A stretch of DNA of 36,792 bases from Clostridiales bacterium (lineage in GTDB: Bacteria > Bacillota > Clostridia > Caldicoprobacterales > UBA3941). The position numbers were made by a program, and so were the translations under genes. Below the pieces are notes generated by a model that worked only from the letters and a program-made list of their open reading frames with translations, was not told where the DNA came from and made no database searches. The stretch is from assembly GCA_012518075.1 (NCBI GenBank), contig JAAYTG010000067.1, positions 1 to 36,792 on the forward strand, written 5' to 3'. Below, one piece after another: positions 32,409 through 36,792 of the stretch. Within the stretch, counting starts at the first letter, position 1. Each line of letters starts with the position of its first letter.

Positions 32409-33422
32409 ATGGCCAGATACAAGGGAGGATTAACCGGCAAGGAAAAGGCAGCAGTTTTATTAGTTTCCTTAGGAACCGAGAGGGCTTCGGAAATCTATAA
32501 GCATCTAAAAGAAGAGGAGATAGAGCAATTAACTTTAGAGATCGCCAATCTAAGAAGGGTAGATAGCGAGGTTAAGGATAGTGTTATAGAGGAATTTTAT
32601 GAGATATGTTTAGCCAAAAATTATATTGCTGAGGGTGGTATAGATTACGCTAAGGAAGTTCTTGAGAAGGCCTTAGGAGGCGACAAGGCATTGGAACTTA
32701 TAAACAAGCTTACATCATCACTTCAAGTTAGACCTTTTGATTTCGCTAGAAAAGCTGACTCTACTCAATTATTGAATTTTATTCAAAATGAGCATCCTCA
32801 AACCATAGCTTTAATTATGGCCTATTTGAGACCTCAACAGGCAGCCTCTATTTTGTCTTCCCTGCCAGAAGAAAAGCAAGCAGAAGTAGCCACAAGGATT
32901 GCCTTGATGGATAGTACATCACCGGAAATCATAAAAGAGGTAGAGAGAGTTTTAGAGAACAAGCTTTCTTCTATGGTAACATCGGATTTCACCACCGCAG
33001 GTGGAATAGAGGCTATCGTAGAAATTCTACTATCTGTGGATAGGGGAACAGAGAAGAATATCATGGAATCTTTGGAAATGAGGGATGGCGAGCTAGCCGA
33101 CGAGATTAAGAAGAGGATGTTTGTATTTGAGGACATTGTAACCTTGGACAATCGTTCGGTCCAGCGGTTCTTGCGTGAAGTCGATAACAGTGATTTAGCT
33201 TTAGCATTAAAGAGCTCCAGCGAAGAGGTTTCAAGGATAATATTCTCAAATATGTCCAAACGTCTTCAAGATATGTTGAAGGAAGATATGGAGTTTATGG
33301 GACCAGTGCGTCTTAGAGATGTGGAAGATGCTCAGCAAAGAATTGTTAATGTAATTAGAAGATTAGAGGATGCCGGGGAGATTGTAGTCTCACGGGGCGG
33401 AGGAGATGAGGTTATTGTCTAG
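32409..33422 (+). CDS. fliG: Flagellar motor switch protein FliG
   Basis: Rotor protein that transmits torque and switches direction. 337 residues from ATG 32409. N-terminal domain LTGKEKAAVLLVSLGTERASEIYKHL, the middle EHPQTIALIMAYLRPQQAA (EHPQ motif), and the C-terminal torque helix region MFVFEDIVTLDNRSVQRFLREVDNSDLALALK with conserved charges. An in-frame GTG at 32394 lies within the SD AAGGTGG and is less likely. The 3' end overlaps fliH by 17 bases. Confidence 0.97.
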   Translation: MARYKGGLTGKEKAAVLLVSLGTERASEIYKHLKEEEIEQLTLEIANLRRVDSEVKDSVIEEFYEICLAKNYIAEGGIDYAKEVLEKALGGDKALELINKLTSSLQVRPFDFARKADSTQLLNFIQNEHPQTIALIMAYLRPQQAASILSSLPEEKQAEVATRIALMDSTSPEIIKEVERVLENKLSSMVTSDFTTAGGIEAIVEILLSVDRGTEKNIMESLEMRDGELADEIKKRMFVFEDIVTLDNRSVQRFLREVDNSDLALALKSSSEEVSRIIFSNMSKRLQDMLKEDMEFMGPVRLRDVEDAQQRIVNVIRRLEDAGEIVVSRGGGDEVIV

Positions 33423-34197
33423 CATATTTAAGTATAACAGGGTGATAGTGAATACAGAGAAGAAAATACTATCGGGCACTCCCGATCTTGAGATCCTCCC
33501 TAGAAAAGATCTTTTTGAGTTAGACAGGCAAGAAATGGATGGAAAATATTCACTGCTAATCAAGAAAGCTAAGCAAGAGGCTGAGAAGATTATTTCTCAG
33601 GCTACTGAAGAAGCAAAGGAGATTAAAGTCGCTGCACAGGCTGAGGCAGCCAAGGAAGTGGAGATAGCTAGGGAAGAGGGCCGCTCTCATGGCTATTCCC
33701 AAGGATATAAAGATGGGTATGAGAAGGGCTGTATAGAGGGGCAGAATAAAGGCAAGCAAGATTATGAGGCTCTAATAAAAGAGGCAGACCAAATAAAGCA
33801 GAGATACCTAGATGATTATGATAAGCTTTATGAAGTCAGTGAAAAGAATATGGTCATGTTAGCGATAGATATTGCCAAAAAAATTATAGGAGATGCTTTA
33901 GGTAAGGATGAGAGGGCATATACAGAATTAGCCTACAATGCTCTTAAACTGGTGCAAGGGCAGCGAAGGGTTCAGCTTAAGGTAAGCAGTCAAGACTTGC
34001 CAGATATATTAAAGAAAAAGGCTTATTTACTTTCCCGATTAAAGGGGATAGATGATATAGAGATAGTAGAAGATGTCCATCTAGATAGGGGAAGCTGCAT
34101 AATTGATACTGGAAGAGGTATAATTGATGGCAGTGTAAAAACTCAAATGGATAAGATAGAATCCATTCTTGCCGAGTTACTAGGCAGCAGTCAATAG
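33406..34197 (+). CDS. fliH: Flagellar export apparatus regulator FliH
   Basis: 263-residue regulator and stator-like partner of the FliI ATPase. A long charged Ala/Glu/Lys coiled coil (about 45-95) runs into a glycine-repeat stretch (EEGRSHGYSQGYKDGYEKGCIEG) typical of FliH, followed by a conserved C-terminal domain (KNMVMLAIDIAKKIIG; DRGSCIIDTGRGIIDGSVKTQ). The start is uncertain: ATG 33406 is only 2 bases from GGAGG, while TTG 33415 is 11 bases away and gives an N-terminus SSIFKYNRVI that looks more FliH-like. Confidence 0.92.
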   Translation: MRLLSSIFKYNRVIVNTEKKILSGTPDLEILPRKDLFELDRQEMDGKYSLLIKKAKQEAEKIISQATEEAKEIKVAAQAEAAKEVEIAREEGRSHGYSQGYKDGYEKGCIEGQNKGKQDYEALIKEADQIKQRYLDDYDKLYEVSEKNMVMLAIDIAKKIIGDALGKDERAYTELAYNALKLVQGQRRVQLKVSSQDLPDILKKKAYLLSRLKGIDDIEIVEDVHLDRGSCIIDTGRGIIDGSVKTQMDKIESILAELLGSSQ

Positions 34198-34212
34198 CAG
34201 GGAGGGACTTGA

Positions 34213-35523
34213 ATGAAAGCCATTGACTTCGACATATACCGCAATACCTTAAATAATATACAAGGTATTTCCTATACTGGGCAAGTCACTCAGGTTATAG
34301 GTCTTACTATCGAATCCCTTGGACCATCAGTCCAGATAGGTGAGGTCTGCTTATTGAATAATTATAATAGGACCCGTACCATAAAAGCTGAAGTTGTAGG
34401 CTTTAAAAATGACAGGGTCTTATTGATGCCTCTGGGAGACGTACAGGGGATAGGGCCTGGGAGCTTGGTAGAGTCAACTCATAGTTCCTTGAAGGTCTCG
34501 GTAGGTGAAGGTTTAGTCGGTAGAATACTGGATGGCCTTGGCAATCCAATGGATGGTAAAGGCCCTATTTTAGACCCTAAATGGGTCCCCATTGACAATT
34601 CACCCCCTAGTCCATTGGACCGTCAAAGAATAACACAGCCTTTGACCCTTGGAATAAAGGCTGTAGATGGGCTTTTAACCTGCGGGAAAGGCCAAAGGCT
34701 AGGTGTTTTTGCTGGAAGTGGTGTAGGTAAGAGTACTCTACTTGGTATGATAGCAAGAAACACCGAAGCTGATATAAATGTAATAGCATTAATTGGCGAA
34801 CGGGGACGAGAGGTTAAGGACTTTATAGAGAAGGATTTAACGGAAGAAGGTCTAAAGCGATCAGTACTGGTGGTAGCTACATCGGACCAGCCGGCATTGG
34901 TGAGAGTTAAAGCTCCCCTAGTAGCAACAGCCATTGCAGAGTATTTTCGAGAGCAGGGCCTAGATACATTATTAATGATGGACTCCCTTACCAGGTTTGC
35001 TATGGCCCAGAGAGAAATTGGATTAGCTATTGGTGAGCCACCTGTAGCTAGGGGCTACACACCTTCTGTTTTAGCGGAATTGCCTAGACTTGTAGAGCGT
35101 GCAGGCAATTCGGCCCAAGGAACTATTACGGCCCTTTATACTGTCTTGGTAGATGGTGATGATTTCAATGAACCTATAAGCGATGCTGTAAGGGGCTTAC
35201 TGGATGGGCATGTAGTCTTGTCTAGGGATCTTGCAAATAGCAATCACTATCCGGCTATAGATATATTAGCCAGTGTAAGCAGGGTTATGCCGGATTTGAT
35301 CGATAATGACCATCTTCAGAGGGCAGGACGCATTAAGAGTTTAATGGCTACATATAGGGAATCCCAGGATTTGATTAATATAGGTGCTTATAACGCAGGT
35401 AGCAATCCACTAATAGATGAGGCCATAGAGAAAATTCCCATGATAAATAAGTTTCTGCAGCAATTGGTTGGTGAGAATTATGATATGGATAGGACTTTGA
35501 AACTGATGGCGGAGATAGTGTAA
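34213..35523 (+). CDS. fliI: Flagellum-specific export ATPase FliI
   Basis: ATPase of the flagellar type III secretion system, related to the F1 beta subunit; 436 residues. Walker A GSGVGKST near residue 169, Walker B LLMMDSLTRFAMAQREIG, and the signature GEPPVARGYTPSVLAELPRLVERAG. SD GGGAGGGA precedes ATG 34213. Stop TAA shares one base with the fliJ ATG. Confidence 0.98.
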   Translation: MKAIDFDIYRNTLNNIQGISYTGQVTQVIGLTIESLGPSVQIGEVCLLNNYNRTRTIKAEVVGFKNDRVLLMPLGDVQGIGPGSLVESTHSSLKVSVGEGLVGRILDGLGNPMDGKGPILDPKWVPIDNSPPSPLDRQRITQPLTLGIKAVDGLLTCGKGQRLGVFAGSGVGKSTLLGMIARNTEADINVIALIGERGREVKDFIEKDLTEEGLKRSVLVVATSDQPALVRVKAPLVATAIAEYFREQGLDTLLMMDSLTRFAMAQREIGLAIGEPPVARGYTPSVLAELPRLVERAGNSAQGTITALYTVLVDGDDFNEPISDAVRGLLDGHVVLSRDLANSNHYPAIDILASVSRVMPDLIDNDHLQRAGRIKSLMATYRESQDLINIGAYNAGSNPLIDEAIEKIPMINKFLQQLVGENYDMDRTLKLMAEIV

Positions 35524-35987
35524 TGAGTATTAAAGGATTTAAGTTCAGTTTGGAAGCGCCACTCAAAGTTAAGAAAATACACAAGACCAAGATGGAGAAG
35601 GAATTGGCTAATGCTAAGGATAAGATGGACGCCGGGAAAAGAATGCTAGATAAGCTACAAAATGAGGAATTACGGCTTTATTCCCGTTTATCAGGCCTTA
35701 TATCTGAAGGCATAAGGGCCAGTGAATTACAAACCCATATCTTATATCTAAAAGATTTGGAGGGAAAGATAGCCCATCAACAATTAGAATATGATAGGCT
35801 ACGCAAAGCATATTTGGGTATACAAAGGGCACTAATAAAAATTTTAAATGAGATTGATATGTTGGACAAAATGAAGGAAGAAAGACTTAAAGAGTATCTT
35901 AAGGAGATAGAGAATAAAGAACAAAAAGAACTGGAAGAAAGGATAAATTATAAATCCTCTGTTCAAGGTGGGATGATGTATGGCTAG
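35523..35987 (+). CDS. fliJ: Flagellar export chaperone FliJ
   Basis: 154-residue protein that is coiled coil almost throughout, with Lys/Glu/Leu heptads, as FliJ proteins are. It resembles the gamma-subunit stalk and works with FliH/FliI. Sequence similarity in this family is weak, so the call rests on composition, length and its position after fliI with a one-base overlap. The downstream gene overlaps by 8 bases. Confidence 0.9.
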   Translation: MSIKGFKFSLEAPLKVKKIHKTKMEKELANAKDKMDAGKRMLDKLQNEELRLYSRLSGLISEGIRASELQTHILYLKDLEGKIAHQQLEYDRLRKAYLGIQRALIKILNEIDMLDKMKEERLKEYLKEIENKEQKELEERINYKSSVQGGMMYG

Positions 35988-36528
35988 AAAAGGTAGAGCT
36001 GGTCTGATTATATTTATAATAATTCTATTCCTACTGATATTTGGGGCCTTGGTCATGGTTTTTAATATAGGGGGTGCTAGAGATTTTGCTTATAGACTTA
36101 TAGGAAGAGATGTAAATCAAGAGAGCGCAGCTAATAAAACTATAGAAGTGGAGCTGGAAAGAGAGAAGGACTCTCTAGAGGCTGAAAAGACAAAACTATC
36201 AGCGCTGAGGACTGATTTAGAGAACTATAAGGCCCAACTAGACAACCGGGAAAAGGAATTGGAAGAAAGAGAGGTGCTTTTACTAGATAAAGAGCAGGAA
36301 GTAGATCGGCTCAATGAGAAGCTCTCAGGGCAATATGAAGATTTAAGGGAACTTATTAAAATCTATGAGAACATGAATGGGGAAGAAGCTGCTGATATTT
36401 TATCCCAAATGGAGGATGTAGATAAAGTTGTCTTGGTAATTAAGAATTTAAAGAAAGAAACCTCCGCCGAGATTCTGGGTTTAATGGATGCAGAAAAGGC
36501 GGCAGATATATTGGATAGGATATATTAG
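35980..36528 (+). CDS. MotE/YlxF-like protein with MgtE N-terminal-like domain
   Basis: 182 residues in three parts. An N-terminal membrane span (about 9-31) follows a short basic MARKGRAG. A long charged coiled coil runs about 50-125. The C-terminal helical domain repeats the MgtE_N pattern twice (EEAADILSQMEDVDKVV and KEKTSAEILGLMD-like, ending KAADILDRIY). This is the architecture of B. subtilis YlxF and rhizobial MotE, the latter a chaperone of the periplasmic motility protein MotC. The place between fliJ and fliK is the same as ylxF. Topology suggests a membrane anchor with an extracytoplasmic coiled coil. The exact job in Gram-positive motility is not established. Confidence 0.85.
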   Translation: MARKGRAGLIIFIIILFLLIFGALVMVFNIGGARDFAYRLIGRDVNQESAANKTIEVELEREKDSLEAEKTKLSALRTDLENYKAQLDNREKELEEREVLLLDKEQEVDRLNEKLSGQYEDLRELIKIYENMNGEEAADILSQMEDVDKVVLVIKNLKKETSAEILGLMDAEKAADILDRIY

Positions 36529-36554
36529 GATTAATAATTATGGGAGGGGGTGCA

Positions 36555-36792
36555 ATGGTGTCAAATTTGGTACAGGTTTTCACAGTAGAATTTGCAAACT
36601 CAAAGAAGGTAAATAATAAAGCTCATAAGGAAAATATCAATTTAGATAAAACTACCCGTAGAAAAGAATTCCAGAGGAGCTTGCAAATAGCCCAAGATTC
36701 TATTTCATCAAAATCAAGCTATTCCTCTCAAAAGAATAAGAAACAAGAAAACACCAAAATTGAAGAAAAGGACCCTGCTATTGATTATGAGA
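36555..36792 (+). CDS. fliK: Probable flagellar hook-length control protein FliK, N-terminal part
   Basis: Open frame of 79 codons from ATG 36555 running off the window end. SD GGGAGGGGG is well placed. The visible part is low-complexity and rich in Lys, Ser, Asn and Gln (SSKSSYSSQKNKKQEN), as FliK N-termini are, so no conserved motif is visible yet. The call rests mainly on its position after the MotE/YlxF-like gene in the fla operon. The conserved FliK C-terminal domain would lie beyond 36792. Confidence 0.65.
   Translation, partial: MVSNLVQVFTVEFANSKKVNNKAHKENINLDKTTRRKEFQRSLQIAQDSISSKSSYSSQKNKKQENTKIEEKDPAIDYE

Noticed and set aside
32834-33259. 141-codon minus-strand open frame opposite fliG
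   Set aside because: Shadow of fliG codon usage; low-complexity Ser/Ile-rich translation and no initiation signals.

Overview
The window is a contiguous piece of a low-GC bacterial chromosome, almost certainly a Clostridia-type Firmicute. The grounds are near-universal strong Shine-Dalgarno (SD) sites, several TTG starts, a SCIFF peptide gene, the conserved block recJ-apt-rel-dtd-MBL-hemZ-hisS-aspS, an alanyl T-box before alaS, and the ireB-ruvX-DUF1292 trio. All confident genes lie on the plus strand. I see no rRNA, tRNA, CRISPR array, insertion sequence or prophage. It is mostly core genome; the interest lies in gene-start anomalies, missing neighbours and structured intergenic DNA.

Layout. 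(1) 1-2430: tgt, which appears to start at ATT, then yajC with its own promoter and terminator, a small four-helix membrane protein and scfA, the six-cysteine ranthipeptide precursor. (2) 2430-2950: a 520-base gap where relatives usually carry scfB, secD and secF. Here it holds only promoter-like elements, hairpins and a five-codon micro-ORF. (3) 2951-13993: recJ, apt, rel, dtd, an MBL hydrolase, hemZ, hisS and aspS, covering DNA repair, purine salvage, (p)ppGpp, D-amino-acid editing, haem-type chemistry and tRNA charging. (4) 14056-16223: an RseC-like redox membrane protein overlapping thioredoxin, then glyA on its own promoter. (5) 16402-18665: an AT-rich alkD-like gene and rarA, whose strong SD is separated from its ATG by a perfect 12-bp inverted repeat.

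(6) 18680-21963: the iron-sulfur cluster and tRNA-thiolation operon rrf2(iscR-like)-iscS-iscU-mnmA. A consensus promoter is overlapped by an IscR-type operator and preceded by a perfect palindrome. IscS supplies sulfur both to the IscU scaffold and to MnmA. (7) 22312-24169: an envelope-flavoured group with a PRC-barrel protein, a 57-residue YtxH-like protein and an AI-2E family permease, preceded by a possible decayed minus-strand gene. (8) 24238-29376: alaS under a T-box with specifier GCC, then ireB, a ferredoxin-fused aldo/keto reductase, ruvX and a DUF1292 protein.

(9) 29629-36792: the start of a large flagellar operon, flgB-flgC-fliE-fliF-fliG-fliH-fliI-fliJ-motE-like-fliK. It builds the rod, MS ring, switch and export ATPase, and is cut by the window end inside fliK.

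Most worth following up: the hairpin that could splice the rarA SD to its start codon; scfA without its maturase beside it and the structured 520-base gap that follows; the ATT start of tgt; and the palindrome plus repeated half-site around the rrf2 promoter. Motif and family calls are by reading and memory; no database search was run.
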